Below are positions 22,366 through 31,767 of a stretch of DNA of 64,000 nucleotides, piece by piece. Each line of letters begins with the position of its first letter. The stretch's first letter is position 1. Under the pieces are notes generated by a model. It had not been told where the DNA came from, did not search any database, and saw only the letters and a list, made by a program, of their open reading frames with translations. Position numbers and translations under genes: made by a program. This DNA is from Acetobacter sp. (GTDB lineage Bacteria > Pseudomonadota > Alphaproteobacteria > Acetobacterales > Acetobacteraceae), in NCBI RefSeq assembly GCF_022483985.1, contig NZ_JAKVME010000001.1, forward strand, positions 434,001 through 498,000. The letters run 5' to 3'.

Positions 22366-23787
22366 TCAGGCGGCCTTTCCGTGTTTATCAATCAGCGCCA
22401 CGAACCGCTCGAAAAGATAGAAACTGTCAGACGGGCCGGGGCTGGCTTCCGGATGGTACTGCACGGAGAAGGCGGGAAGCGTGGTGGAGGCGATGCCCTC
22501 GTTCGACTTGTCGAACAGGCTGATATGCGTGACTTTCACATCGTTCGGCAGCGACTTCTCATCGACGGCGAAACCGTGATTCTGGCTGGTGATCTCGACC
22601 TTGCCGGTCTCGATATCCTTCACGGGCTGGTTTGCGCCGCGATGGCCCTGCGCGAGCTTGTAGGTCTTCGCGCCGAGCGCCTGTGCGAGAAGCTGGTGGC
22701 CGAGGCAGATACCGAACACGGGAATGCCCGCATCGAGAACACCACGAATGGCGGGAACGGCGTAGGGGGCCGTGGCGGCCGGGTCGCCGGGACCATTGGA
22801 GAGGAATACGCCTTCCGGCTTGAGTTCGAGAATCTCTTCGGCGGATGTCGTTGCCGGAACGACTGTCACATCGCAGCCCGCAGCTGTCAGGCAGCGGAGA
22901 ATGTTCCGCTTTGCGCCGTAATCAACCGCAACAACCTTGCGACGCTTGGTAGGCAGCGGCTTTGTGCCGGACGGCCATTCCCACACGCCTTCCGACCATG
23001 TGTAAGGCTTGGCGCATGTCACGGTCTTGGCGAGGTCCATGCCTTCCAGACCCGGCCATGCGACAGCTTTCGCCTTGGCGGCGTCGAGGTCGATCTGACC
23101 GTTGCTGACGGCTACGAGCACGGCGGTCTGCGGTCCCCCGTCGCGGATGCGAAGAGTCAGCGCACGCGTGTCCACGCCGCAGATGCCCGGCACGTTCCGC
23201 TCTTTCAGCCAGGCGTCGAGGCTTTCCGTCGAGCGCCAGTTGGCCGGCTCCGTCAGATCCTGCTTCACCACGAGGCCACGGGCGGCCACGCGCAGGGCTT
23301 CGTCGTCCTCGCCGTTGGTGCCGACATTGCCGATATGAGGGAAAGTGAAGGTGATGATCTGCCCGGCAAAGGACGGATCGGTCAGTGTTTCCTGATAACC
23401 GGTCATGCCGGTGGAGAAACAGATTTCCCCGAGCGCCTCGTCAGCCGGCGCGGCTCCAAAGCCGATCCCCCAGAAGACTGTGCCATCGGCGAGAACGAGA
23501 GCGGCTGTTGCTCCCTCCGGAACCTCAGTGGCTGAGCTTGCGCGCTGTTCGGACATGATCTGTTTCCGGTTAGGGGACTCTGGAAGGGGCGGGGAAGAAG
23601 AAGGTGTTTCGGGCTGAAGCTCATCGAGCGAAATGCCTGCGGCCCGGGCCACGACGGGCCAGTGCTTTGGCGGGATGGCCCGCGCCTGACGCCATTTGCG
23701 CACGGCTTCAGTGCCGACACCAGTCAGCGCTGCGATCTTTTCAGGGCCGCCGACCCGTTCAATGATGGCTTCGACAGACAGAGACAT
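22366..23787 (-). CDS. carA: Carbamoyl-phosphate synthase small subunit with N-terminal HTH domain
   Basis: The protein is 473 aa from the ATG at 23787, which has a strong GGGAGAAGG site five bases upstream. Residues 1-60 form a small helix-turn-helix (GGPEKIAALTGVGTEAVRKW) like YdaS/Cro-type repressors; a Pro/Ser linker (about 60-77) joins it in frame to normal CarA. An internal ATG at 23556 (MSEQRASSAT) would give a conventional 396-aa CarA but has only a weak GGAA site. The glutaminase domain has the nucleophile Cys in FGICLGHQLL (C361) and the His/Glu pair in YHPEASPGP. CarA hydrolyses glutamine and channels ammonia to CarB. I recall that some annotations name an N-terminal domain of this kind carph-isopro; I cannot confirm the match. 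Confidence 0.9.
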   Translation of the reverse strand: MSLSVEAIIERVGGPEKIAALTGVGTEAVRKWRQARAIPPKHWPVVARAAGISLDELQPETPSSSPPLPESPNRKQIMSEQRASSATEVPEGATAALVLADGTVFWGIGFGAAPADEALGEICFSTGMTGYQETLTDPSFAGQIITFTFPHIGNVGTNGEDDEALRVAARGLVVKQDLTEPANWRSTESLDAWLKERNVPGICGVDTRALTLRIRDGGPQTAVLVAVSNGQIDLDAAKAKAVAWPGLEGMDLAKTVTCAKPYTWSEGVWEWPSGTKPLPTKRRKVVAVDYGAKRNILRCLTAAGCDVTVVPATTSAEEILELKPEGVFLSNGPGDPAATAPYAVPAIRGVLDAGIPVFGICLGHQLLAQALGAKTYKLAQGHRGANQPVKDIETGKVEITSQNHGFAVDEKSLPNDVKVTHISLFDKSNEGIASTTLPAFSVQYHPEASPGPSDSFYLFERFVALIDKHGKAA

Positions 23788-24195
23788 GGCTACCTTCTCC
23801 CTACAGAACGCGCTTTTAACAGTCTGGTGGAAAAGTGGGAAGAAAATTCCCACCCCAAAGTCTGATGGGTGGGAATTTTGTTCTCTAGGCGTGTCTGGCT
23901 GTACCGGGTTCTGGGATAATGCGGCTCCAGAGGGCGGAATTTCTGACTGCGCCGACTGTATGCAGGGCGCTTCATCTGTGACGAATCGGCGCAGTCGTGT
24001 CGGGATGTCCGGTTCAGGAAAGGGTTGCGGAGAAGCCGGGTACCCTTCTCTGAATCTGGCTTGCATCAAGATTGGGTCTGCTTATGGGGAGATGCTCTGT
24101 CCCAGTGGTGTCTGGTTATTAAATGAATGATCATTTCTGAAAATATTAATCCCTCATTTATGGATTTTGACGATATTCATTATGAGGGGGCAGAA
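23788..24195. other. carA leader / divergent control region
   Basis: This 408-base spacer lies between carA and the small gene at 24196. The carA frame stays open to 24069, but that upstream part reads as low-quality sequence with no ribosome-binding site. The main feature is the palindrome at 23835-23879. Confidence 0.5.
23835..23879 (-). promoter_or_regulatory. Three-segment palindrome in the carA leader
   Basis: A perfect 13-base inverted repeat pairs 23843-23855 with 23867-23879 around an 11-base spacer. The part of the inner arm at 23847-23853 (TTCCCAC on the plus strand) is also complementary to GTGGGAA at 23835-23841. In carA mRNA order, segment 2 can therefore pair with segment 1 (13 bases) or with segment 3 (7 bases, followed by UUUUCC). 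This is either a tandem operator for the fused HTH or a mutually exclusive hairpin pair. It lies about 50 bases before the carA start. Confidence 0.6.
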
Positions 24196-24459
24196 ATGGA
24201 AAAGATGGATATTATAGACAAGTTAGAAGAAATTTACTCAATTGTATTCGAGCAGGAAGAAAACACCATCAATTACGTTGTTCGTCAGCTTGAAGAGGCG
24301 CGCCGCACAAACAGTCATGCGCTTATTGAAAAATGGTACTGTATTTACCGCTTCATAAGGGACCCCAAAAACCGCGTTCTCTCTACATATCCAAGGATCA
24401 ATGGCCAGAAGTATAGAAGACGAAAAGCGGCGCACGGCGTAATTCTGGAAGCTGTGTGA
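24196..24459 (+). CDS. Small unknown protein, A+T-rich gene
   Basis: This protein of 87 aa starts at MEKMDIIDKLEEIYSI, chosen because a GAGGGGG stretch lies just upstream; an ATG at 24127 would add 23 residues without a visible site. The N-terminal half is acidic and helical, the C-terminal half is basic (GQKYRRRKAAHG). No family is recognised. The base composition is lower in GC than its neighbours, which hints at foreign origin. It is followed by a 9-base hairpin at 24465-24490. Confidence 0.55.
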   Translation: MEKMDIIDKLEEIYSIVFEQEENTINYVVRQLEEARRTNSHALIEKWYCIYRFIRDPKNRVLSTYPRINGQKYRRRKAAHGVILEAV

Positions 24460-24464
24460 TGCTC

Positions 24465-24490
24465 CCTCCCGCTTTCGGAGCAGCGGGAGG
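24465..24490 (+). terminator. Possible terminator hairpin
   Basis: A 9-base stem (CCTCCCGCT with AGCGGGAGG) encloses an 8-base loop directly after the small gene. Only a weak T-rich stretch follows, so it may be inefficient. Confidence 0.45.
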
Positions 24491-24624
24491 ATTGATCGTT
24501 TCAGTCTCGATGCGGCGACAGAAGGAAGCTGGGCGCTGATCTGCTCTGGTTGAGGGTCTTTTCTGACAGATGACGCCTCTGTTCGTCGGCGGTCCGTCAG
24601 ACGTTTTGTTGCCAGCCCCAGAGG

Positions 24625-25560
24625 TTACAGGAGCGCCGCGACCTCGTTCCATTCGGGGGCAGCTTCGGCAGCCCCGTGTTTTGTGACGGCCAGTGCGCCA
24701 CATGCGGCTGCGACTCTCACGGCAGCGTCAAAAGACAGACCGTCAGCCAGAGCCACGGCAAGACCCGCATTGAAGCAGTCTCCGGCGCCGACCGAATCAA
24801 CGGCTTTGACAGGAAAAGGCGGGAGAAAACCCTTCGCGCTGTCGGTGCGCCAGTAGACGCCTCGGGCCCCCATTTTGATGATGACGGCCTTTGTGCCCCG
24901 TTCGAGCAGGAGGCGTGTCGCGGCGTCGGCATCTTCCGGGGACTTCGGCAGTATTCCGCACAGGGCCGCCGTTTCGGTCTCATTGGGCGTTATGACATCA
25001 AGCAGTGGCCAGAGAGCGTCCGGAAGGAGTTCTGTTGATGCGGGGGCCGGGTCAAGGATTACGCGCGCTCCAGCCTGCCGTCCTTTCCGGGCTGCTGCCA
25101 GAACCGCCGGAACTGGCACTTCCAGTTGCAGCAGCAGAACCGCAGCCCGTGAAAACAGATGTTCCGCATTCTGGATGTCATGCTCATCGACATGCAGGTT
25201 TGCGCCGCCGACGACCGTGATGCAGTTTTCGGCCTGCTGATCAATGCCGATCAATGCCAGCCCTGTTGCAGCGTTCCCATCCGTTCTCAGCGCTTCGAGT
25301 TCAACGCCGAACGTCTCCAGTGAGCTTCTTGCCTGAGCGCCAAAGGCGTCTGCTCCAATACGTCCCACCAGAGCGGATTGAATGGCGCGGCCTGACCCCA
25401 GTCGAGCGGCGGCGGCGGCCTGATTGGCTCCCTTTCCTCCCAGTCCGATTGTGTAGCTGTCGGCATGAACGGTCTCCCCGGGAGTGGGCAGGCGTTGCCC
25501 TCGCGCCGTGACGTCGATGTTCACGCTGCCGAAGGAGAGAATGAGTCGTGATGCTGGCAT
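24625..25560 (-). CDS. rbsK: Ribokinase (PfkB family sugar kinase)
   Basis: This 311-aa cytosolic kinase phosphorylates D-ribose at O5. It has the N-terminal substrate loop GGKGANQAAA at 41-50, the NPxE-type NETE motif near 193-196 and the C-terminal signature VGAGDCFNAG with catalytic Asp D261. Length is normal. No ribose transporter or repressor gene is adjacent, so the exact sugar is inferred from similarity to ribokinases. It is convergent with the small unknown gene and divergent from the yqeY-dnaG block. Confidence 0.85.
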   Translation of the reverse strand: MPASRLILSFGSVNIDVTARGQRLPTPGETVHADSYTIGLGGKGANQAAAAARLGSGRAIQSALVGRIGADAFGAQARSSLETFGVELEALRTDGNAATGLALIGIDQQAENCITVVGGANLHVDEHDIQNAEHLFSRAAVLLLQLEVPVPAVLAAARKGRQAGARVILDPAPASTELLPDALWPLLDVITPNETETAALCGILPKSPEDADAATRLLLERGTKAVIIKMGARGVYWRTDSAKGFLPPFPVKAVDSVGAGDCFNAGLAVALADGLSFDAAVRVAAACGALAVTKHGAAEAAPEWNEVAALL

Positions 25561-26025
25561 GAGTGGTCACCTGTTTCAGTCGGGCGCTAGAGCAGATCGT
25601 GATGGGGCGGACTCACCCAATCACGTGAAGATTCTTGATAAACAATGTGTCAGAGCCTTCTGCGATAAGATGCCTCATCGCAGAAGGTTCTGACGTGTAG
25701 GGCATCTTCCGCATAGCATATCGATAATAAAAACAAGAATTTTGAATTCCGGTTTTCCTGAAAGCAGGGTTTGTCGGAACGTCTTCCAGACGGGCAGAAA
25801 CTGGCGGACGCAGCTATTTGAGGCATGCACCTTTATGAATCGCCTTATCCAGCCGTTACCGTGAAACGATTATTGTCGTGTCCACAGTTCTGGCCGGATT
25901 TAAGTAATATGCCTGTGTCAGGAGCGTTCTGTCAGGCTGATGGCCAATTCTGTCGGCCTTGACCATCCCGTCAATCCGGGAGACACCCCGTCAACCGAAC
26001 ATATTTCCATCCGAGGGCTGATCCC
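25561..26025. other. Intergenic region with a repeat element
   Basis: No gene is credible in these 465 bases. The left part carries two adjacent palindromes (25598-25692); the right part should hold the promoter of the yqeY-dnaG block, which I could not fix. Confidence 0.45.
25598..25692. repeat. Double-palindrome intergenic element (REP/MITE-like)
   Basis: The first hairpin pairs 25598-25607 with 25616-25625 (9 of 10 pairs). The second pairs 25651-25666 with 25677-25692: 16 base pairs including one G-T, with a 10-base loop. The AGAGC start (25590-25594) and overall shape resemble the short palindromic intergenic repeats common in alphaproteobacterial genomes. No second copy was noticed in this window. 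Confidence 0.5.
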
Positions 26026-26487
26026 ATGACCGACATTCGTGCGCGCATTGCCGAAGACACCAAGACCGCGATGAAGGCTGGTCAGAAAGATCGTGTCACC
26101 ACGCTCCGCATGATCGGCGCCAAAATCAAGGACGTCGATATCGCCGCACGCGGGCAGGGCAAGGAGGCGCTTTCGGATGATGATATCACCGCCACGCTCC
26201 GCGGTATGGTCAAGTCTCGTCAGGAATCCGTGAAGATGTACCTTGAAGGCGGTCGGGAAGACCTTGCCGAAAAGGAGCAGCGTGAAATCGAAGTCATTCG
26301 CGAATTCCTGCCTCCGGAAATGGATGAGGCCGCACTTGAAGAAGCCGTGAAGGCCGCCGTCTCCGAGACAGGCGCCGCCACCATGAAGGACATGGGCAAG
26401 GTCATGGGCGCCCTGAAAGCCAAATTCGGCGCATCTCTCGACCTTGGGCGCGCAAATGGCCTCGTCAAGGCGGCACTCTCCACCTAA
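26026..26487 (+). CDS. GatB/YqeY-domain protein
   Basis: This protein of 153 aa is homologous over its whole length to YqeY, which is related to the tRNA-binding tail domain of the GatB amidotransferase subunit. Recognisable features are the helical N terminus with DTKTAMKAGQKDRVTTLRMI and the C-terminal GKVMGALKAKFGASLDLGRANGLVKAAL. YqeY genes sit next to dnaG in many bacteria. The function is unsettled; a tRNA-related role is inferred from the domain. The stop lies 11 bases before the dnaG start. Confidence 0.9.
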   Translation: MTDIRARIAEDTKTAMKAGQKDRVTTLRMIGAKIKDVDIAARGQGKEALSDDDITATLRGMVKSRQESVKMYLEGGREDLAEKEQREIEVIREFLPPEMDEAALEEAVKAAVSETGAATMKDMGKVMGALKAKFGASLDLGRANGLVKAALST

Positions 26488-26497
26488 TCATGAACGT

Positions 26498-28366
26498 ATG
26501 AGTCTTGACGCCGCCTTCCTTGACGAACTTCGTGCGAGAACGCCTCTCGCGCCCCTGATCGGTCGTCGCGTCAAGCTCACGCGTTCGGGTCGCAACTGGA
26601 AGGGATGCTGCCCCTTCCACGGCGAGAAAACCCCGTCCTTCTACGTTTACGACGACCATTTCCACTGTTTCGGGTGCGGCGCGCACGGCGACGCCATCTC
26701 CTTCGTCATGCAGATCGAAGGCAAGGGCTTCCCCGAGGCTGTGGAGACTCTCGCCGGAGAAGCGGGACTGAGCGTTCCCAAGCCCAGCCCTCGGGCCCGC
26801 GAGGAAGCCGCCCGGCAAAAAACTCTCGGCGACGTGCTTGAGGCCGCCCAACGTATCTATACTTACGATCTGCATCAGCCTTCCGGACGGTCCGGTCTCG
26901 ATTATCTCCGCCGACGTGGTCTCACTGACGAAACCATTGCGGCTTTTGGTCTCGGCTGGGCCAGTGATCGTCGTAACGCCCTCGTGGACGCCCTCAAATC
27001 TCAGGGTATCACGCCGGAGGCGATGGCCGAGGCGGGGCTCATGCGTCTCGACGAGCAGGGGCGTCCGAAAGGCGAGCTGTTCTGGAACCGCGTGACGTTC
27101 CCCATCCGGGACCGACGCGGTGACCTCGTCTCCTTCGGAGGCCGTATCCTCGGCGACGGGCAGCCGAAATATCTCAACGGTCCCGAAACGGCGCTTTATT
27201 CCAAGAGGCGGCTTCTGTTCGGCTTCGATCGCGCCCGTCCCGCTCTCCGTGCGGCTCGCCCGAGGGGGGCGCTGCCAGTCGAGGCGCTGGTCGTCGAAGG
27301 TTATATGGACGTCATCGCGCTGCATCAGGCAGGGTTCACAGGGGCCGTCGCTCCGCTCGGAACCGCCATGACGCCAGAGCAGCTCGAAGTTCTCTGGCAG
27401 GCCACGCCGTCACCGATCCTCTGCTTTGACGGAGATTCCGCTGGTCGTCGCGCCGCCGTTCGTGCCGCCGAGACCGCGCTGCCTCTCATATCCGCGGATC
27501 GCGGTCTGAGGATATGCCTGCTTCCCGAAGGCGAAGACCCCGACAGTCTCCTTCAGCGACGTGGCCGTGACAGTGTCGCAGCGCTGTTCGCGCAGGCCCG
27601 TCCTCTGGCCGACATGCTGTTCGATCTGCTCTCCGAAGGCACGCCCGCGCAGCCAACGCCCGAGCAACGCGCCGCCCTCCGCAGCCGTCTTACGCAGGCC
27701 GCAGCAAAAATCGAGGACAAGACGCTTGGCGGTGAGTACCGCTCAACGCTTCTCGACAGGTTTTTTCAGACCTATCGGCAGAAGCGTCCCGCATATGGTG
27801 GAGGGCGGTCAGGGAAGGGCGGCGGTCCGGTTCTGCCCGACATCAGTCTGGGCACGCGGGCGGCGACACCTTTCAGTGGCGACAGGGGAAGTCTGGAGAA
27901 GCTGACGGATCTGGTGCTGCGGTATCCCTGGCTGGCTGAGCGTGTCGGGGATGCGTGGTGCCGTCTGGTGCTGCCGGAGGATCTGACCGATCTGCGCGCC
28001 GCGATCATGATGTTTGTGGAGGACGATCAGGATGCCGAAGGGCAGTTCCATTCCGAAGACATACATGCAAGATTGATGCAGGTTTTGGTGGTTCAGGGAT
28101 TGAGCGGGAAAGCTGACGCTGTCATCAGGGCCTCCTGTAGTCCGACAGCAGAACGCAACCCCGATCCCGCGACGGCTGATGAGACGCCTGAAATGCAGTG
28201 GTGGCACTTTTATGCTAACGTCAACCGCCCGGAATTTGAGGCTGATGTGGTACGGGATACCGAGGCCTGGACGAGAAATGGGATGGACCCCGATGAATGG
28301 GACAGGCTGAAATCCCGAATCGACGCGCTGGCGGCATTGCGGCGTATGGAGGATGGGTTCAGTTGA
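26498..28366 (+). CDS. dnaG: DNA primase
   Basis: This 622-aa enzyme synthesises RNA primers at the replication fork. I start it at MSLDAAFLDELRART; an in-frame ATG at 26444 lies inside yqeY. The CHC2 zinc-binding domain uses C38, H41, C57 and C60. The TOPRIM core follows, with VVEGYMDVIALHQAG and the metal-binding CFDGDSAG. The C-terminal DnaB-interaction region (about 430-622) is more variable. The order yqeY-dnaG-rpoD is the alphaproteobacterial version of the macromolecular-synthesis operon. Confidence 0.96.
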   Translation: MSLDAAFLDELRARTPLAPLIGRRVKLTRSGRNWKGCCPFHGEKTPSFYVYDDHFHCFGCGAHGDAISFVMQIEGKGFPEAVETLAGEAGLSVPKPSPRAREEAARQKTLGDVLEAAQRIYTYDLHQPSGRSGLDYLRRRGLTDETIAAFGLGWASDRRNALVDALKSQGITPEAMAEAGLMRLDEQGRPKGELFWNRVTFPIRDRRGDLVSFGGRILGDGQPKYLNGPETALYSKRRLLFGFDRARPALRAARPRGALPVEALVVEGYMDVIALHQAGFTGAVAPLGTAMTPEQLEVLWQATPSPILCFDGDSAGRRAAVRAAETALPLISADRGLRICLLPEGEDPDSLLQRRGRDSVAALFAQARPLADMLFDLLSEGTPAQPTPEQRAALRSRLTQAAAKIEDKTLGGEYRSTLLDRFFQTYRQKRPAYGGGRSGKGGGPVLPDISLGTRAATPFSGDRGSLEKLTDLVLRYPWLAERVGDAWCRLVLPEDLTDLRAAIMMFVEDDQDAEGQFHSEDIHARLMQVLVVQGLSGKADAVIRASCSPTAERNPDPATADETPEMQWWHFYANVNRPEFEADVVRDTEAWTRNGMDPDEWDRLKSRIDALAALRRMEDGFS

Positions 28367-28539
28367 AAAATCGTGTGTTACAGATGCAACACACGGATAA
28401 CTTGCCCGTTTGTTGAGGGAGCAGCCTTGACTTCCGTGGTTGGATCGACCACCTCCACGCTGCCTTATTCTTTATGTGTGCATTTTGTGCTGTCCTGTTT
28501 TCCTTCTTCAGGAAGCGGGCAGAGGGAGACTATCCAGGG

Positions 28540-30534
28540 ATGGCGATTAAGACTGCAACCGGGACGGGCACCACGTCTGGTGAACAGGACGGAGACAACG
28601 CACTCCTCGACACCCGCTCCGGCGCTGTTAAACGTCTGATAGCCAAGGGCCGTGAGCGCGGTTACATCACGTTTGATGAGCTGAATGCGGTTCTGCCACA
28701 GGATCAGATGTCTTCCGAGCAGATCGAGGATGTCATGGCTATTCTCTCCGAGATGGGCATCCAGGTCGTAGAGAACGAAGACAACGACGAAGCCGAGAGT
28801 CCGGCTGAGAAGACGGCCGAAGGCGAGGAAGAGGAAGCCGAGGAAGAGGAAGAGGCTGAAACGGAATCCGGGAGCGAGAGCGCCACTGGAAACGTCAGCG
28901 AAAACCTTGGCCGTACCGATGACCCGGTTCGTATGTATCTGCGTGAGATGGGGTCGGTCGAACTCCTCTCCCGTGAGGGCGAAATCGCCATCGCCAAACG
29001 CATCGAGGCCGGCCGGAACGAGATGATTGGCGGGCTCTGCGAGAGTCCGCTGACCTTCCGCGCCATTATCTCATGGCATGAGCGCCTCAAGGATGGCGAC
29101 ATGCTGCTGCGTGATATCGTCGATCTTGAAGCCATGCAGGCTGACCAGAACGGTCCGGAAGGCGTTCCGGCCGAGGGTGAGGACGGCGAAGAGAACGGTG
29201 AGGACGAGACGGACGAGGCTGAAGACGCAGAGGAAGTCGATGGCGCTGAAGGGGAGGGCAGCGGCCTTTCCCTCTCGGCTCTCGAAGAAAAGCTGAAGCC
29301 CGACATTCTTGTCCAGTTCGACGAAATCGAGCCGCTCTACGAGAAGCTCCAGAAGATGCAGGACAAGCGTCTGGAGGCGCTTGTCGCAGGTGAGGAAACC
29401 ACCGACAAAATCGAAGCCGACTATCAGAAGCTGCGGCTGGAACTGGTGGCGAAGGTTGAGCAGGTTCATCTGCACAACAACCGGATCGAGGAACTGGTCA
29501 TGCAGCTCAAGGAGCTGTTCCAGAGCCTGAACGCCTATGAAGGCCGGATGCTCCGGCTGGCGGAAGGCTGCAAGGTTTCCCGTGATGACTTCCTGCTGAA
29601 ATATCGTGGCCACGAGCTTGAGCCGGGGTGGATGGACATGATCACGACGCTTCCGGGCAAAGGTTGGAAAAACCTTGTCTTGAAGCACACTGACACGATG
29701 AACGACCTGCGTACGCAGGTGGCCGAACTGGCGCAGGACACCGGTCTGTCCGTTGGTGAATTCCGTCGCGTCTACGCCACTGTCGCCCGTGGCGAGCGCG
29801 ATTCAGCCCGCGCCAAAAAGGAGATGATCGAGGCCAACCTGCGTCTCGTGATCTCCATCGCCAAGAAATATACCAACCGTGGCCTTCAGTTCCTTGATCT
29901 GATTCAGGAAGGCAATATTGGCCTGATGAAGGCCGTGGATAAGTTTGAATACCGTCGCGGTTATAAATTCTCCACGTATGCGACATGGTGGATCCGGCAG
30001 GCCATCACACGTTCCATCGCTGATCAGGCGCGCACGATCCGTATTCCGGTGCATATGATCGAGACGATCAACAAGCTGGTTCGCACGTCACGTCAGATGC
30101 TGCATGAAATCGGTCGTGAGCCCGCGCCTGAAGAACTGGCTGAAAAGCTGGGAATGCCGCTGGAGAAAGTCCGCAAGGTTCTCAAGATCGCCAAGGAGCC
30201 GATCTCTCTCGAAACGCCGATCGGTGACGAGGAAGACAGCCATCTTGGTGACTTCATCGAAGACAAGACGGCCATCATCCCGCTGGATGCCGCCATCCAG
30301 ACCAATCTGCGTGAAGCGACAACCCGCGTGCTCGCCTCTCTCACCCCGCGTGAAGAGCGTGTCCTGCGTATGCGCTTTGGCATCGGCATGAACACCGATC
30401 ACACGCTGGAAGAAGTCGGGCAGCAGTTCAACGTGACCCGTGAGCGTATCCGTCAGATCGAAGCCAAGGCGCTCCGTAAGCTCAAGCATCCGAGCCGTAG
30501 CCGTAAACTCCGGTCGTTCCTCGACGACAACTGA
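28540..30534 (+). CDS. rpoD: Primary RNA polymerase sigma factor (sigma-70)
   Basis: This protein of 664 aa starts at [16 protein letters not shown]. It has region 1.1 (about 25-80), region 1.2 ([21 protein letters not shown]), region 2 with the -10-melting [19 protein letters not shown] and the [20 protein letters not shown] stretch, region 3, and region 4 with the -35-binding helix ([20 protein letters not shown]). Two strongly acidic Glu/Asp runs are present: about residues 85-130 before region 1.2, and about 205-245 in the non-conserved region. It follows dnaG by 173 bases and may have its own promoter. Confidence 0.97.
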   Translation: MAIKTATGTGTTSGEQDGDNALLDTRSGAVKRLIAKGRERGYITFDELNAVLPQDQMSSEQIEDVMAILSEMGIQVVENEDNDEAESPAEKTAEGEEEEAEEEEEAETESGSESATGNVSENLGRTDDPVRMYLREMGSVELLSREGEIAIAKRIEAGRNEMIGGLCESPLTFRAIISWHERLKDGDMLLRDIVDLEAMQADQNGPEGVPAEGEDGEENGEDETDEAEDAEEVDGAEGEGSGLSLSALEEKLKPDILVQFDEIEPLYEKLQKMQDKRLEALVAGEETTDKIEADYQKLRLELVAKVEQVHLHNNRIEELVMQLKELFQSLNAYEGRMLRLAEGCKVSRDDFLLKYRGHELEPGWMDMITTLPGKGWKNLVLKHTDTMNDLRTQVAELAQDTGLSVGEFRRVYATVARGERDSARAKKEMIEANLRLVISIAKKYTNRGLQFLDLIQEGNIGLMKAVDKFEYRRGYKFSTYATWWIRQAITRSIADQARTIRIPVHMIETINKLVRTSRQMLHEIGREPAPEELAEKLGMPLEKVRKVLKIAKEPISLETPIGDEEDSHLGDFIEDKTAIIPLDAAIQTNLREATTRVLASLTPREERVLRMRFGIGMNTDHTLEEVGQQFNVTRERIRQIEAKALRKLKHPSRSRKLRSFLDDN

Positions 30535-30538
30535 GGTC

Positions 30539-31099
30539 ATGGAGCCTGTTGAACGGGTTCTGGTGGACGTCACCTTTCTGGAGATGATCCACCCCCCGAG
30601 GTTTCCGGTAATCCCGTTGCCGCCGGGGTTCCGGATTGAACAGGACCATGCGCCGACCGTAGCGTTATACCGTCAGTTACACACGGATGTCGGCGGGAAG
30701 CATTGCTGGTGGATGCGTCGGGTTAAATCTGACGCTGAACTGGCGGGTATCCTCGCGGAGCCGAGGCGGTCATTCTTTCTGCTGAAGGAAGATACCGTTG
30801 TGCGGGGCTTTTTCGAATTTGAACTCCAGCCGCACAAGACGGTCAATCTCGCCTATTTCGGCTTGATGCCGGATATGATCGGTAAAGGCGTAGGACGCGC
30901 CTTTCTGTCTCAGGTCGTTGCCATGGCGTGGTCGGCCAACCCGCTCCGCGTGACAGTCAATACCTGCACGGCGGACCACAGGCGGGCCCTGCCATCCTAT
31001 CTGGCAATCGGTTTCCGGATGCTGGGCGTCGTCAGGGAGGAATGGGACATCCCCATCCGGCTTGGGCTGCCTGTCCCGGAGCATCTGACCCGGCTCTGA
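30539..31099 (+). CDS. GNAT-family N-acetyltransferase
   Basis: This protein of 186 aa starts at MEPVERVLVDVTFLEM, five bases after the rpoD stop, with GAGGT overlapping that stop as ribosome-binding site. It carries a GNAT fold with the acetyl-CoA pyrophosphate loop visible as GLMPDMIGKGVGRAFL. Conserved neighbours include WWMRRVKSDAEL and NTCTADHRRALPSYLAIGFR. The substrate is unknown. The spacing implies co-transcription with rpoD. Confidence 0.8.
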   Translation: MEPVERVLVDVTFLEMIHPPRFPVIPLPPGFRIEQDHAPTVALYRQLHTDVGGKHCWWMRRVKSDAELAGILAEPRRSFFLLKEDTVVRGFFEFELQPHKTVNLAYFGLMPDMIGKGVGRAFLSQVVAMAWSANPLRVTVNTCTADHRRALPSYLAIGFRMLGVVREEWDIPIRLGLPVPEHLTRL

Positions 31100-31299
31100 T
31101 CGTCATCCCTCAGAAGGAAAAAGCTGATGGGAGTGCGAAAAAACTTGCTTTTCATGTTCAGTCGTGTTTGATCGCCGCTCTTCCCTGCCGGGCGCGTGGC
31201 ATCGTGTCCGGCTATACCCGTGCGTTCAGGGGTTCCCTGTCACGCAGCATCGCCGGAACGGTCCGCGGTGTTTGGGTTGAAGCAATCCGGAGGGACTGC

Positions 31300-31761
31300 A
31301 TGCCATTGTATGAAACCGTGCTTATCGCACGTAACGATATCAACCAGCAGCAGGTTGAAGCTGTTGCCGAAGTGATCAAGGGCATCCTTGAAGCTGACGG
31401 CGGCTCCATCAAGAAGCAGGAATACTGGGGTCTGCGTTCACTCGCATACCGCATCAAGAAGAACCGCAAGGGCCATTATCTGCTCCTCGGTCTTGACGCG
31501 AAGCCCGAGACCCTGCGCGAAGTCGAGCGTCAGCTCAGCCTGAACGAAGACATTCTGCGTGTTCTGACCCTGCGCGTCGAAGAGATCGACGAAAACCCGT
31601 CTCCGGTTCTGTCCCGCAAGGGCGATGACCGTGGCGAGCGTGGTTTCCGTGGTCCGAAGCCGGCCGGTCGCTTTGAAAGCGGTCGTTCCTCACGTCGTTC
31701 CTACGACGATCGCGAAGAATATCGCGCTCGTGACGAGAACGTCGAAGCTGCAGCGGAGTAA
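31300..31761 (+). CDS. rpsF: 30S ribosomal protein S6
   Basis: This protein of 153 aa starts at MPLYETVLIARNDINQQQVE, with CCGGAGGG seven bases upstream. It has the S6 ferredoxin-like domain (about 1-95), then an Arg/Asp-rich tail (about 105-153). It binds 16S rRNA as a heterodimer with S18, which is encoded six bases downstream. The frame is open for some distance upstream but that overlaps the acetyltransferase. Confidence 0.96.
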   Translation: MPLYETVLIARNDINQQQVEAVAEVIKGILEADGGSIKKQEYWGLRSLAYRIKKNRKGHYLLLGLDAKPETLREVERQLSLNEDILRVLTLRVEEIDENPSPVLSRKGDDRGERGFRGPKPAGRFESGRSSRRSYDDREEYRARDENVEAAAE

Positions 31762-31767
31762 GAACGA

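Noticed and set aside
22381..23535. 384-codon plus-strand frame
   Set aside because: Antisense shadow of carA, with no start context.
23788..24069. Further N-terminal extension of carA
   Set aside because: The frame is open but Pro/Ser-rich and starts without a ribosome-binding site, while a strong site exists at 23787.
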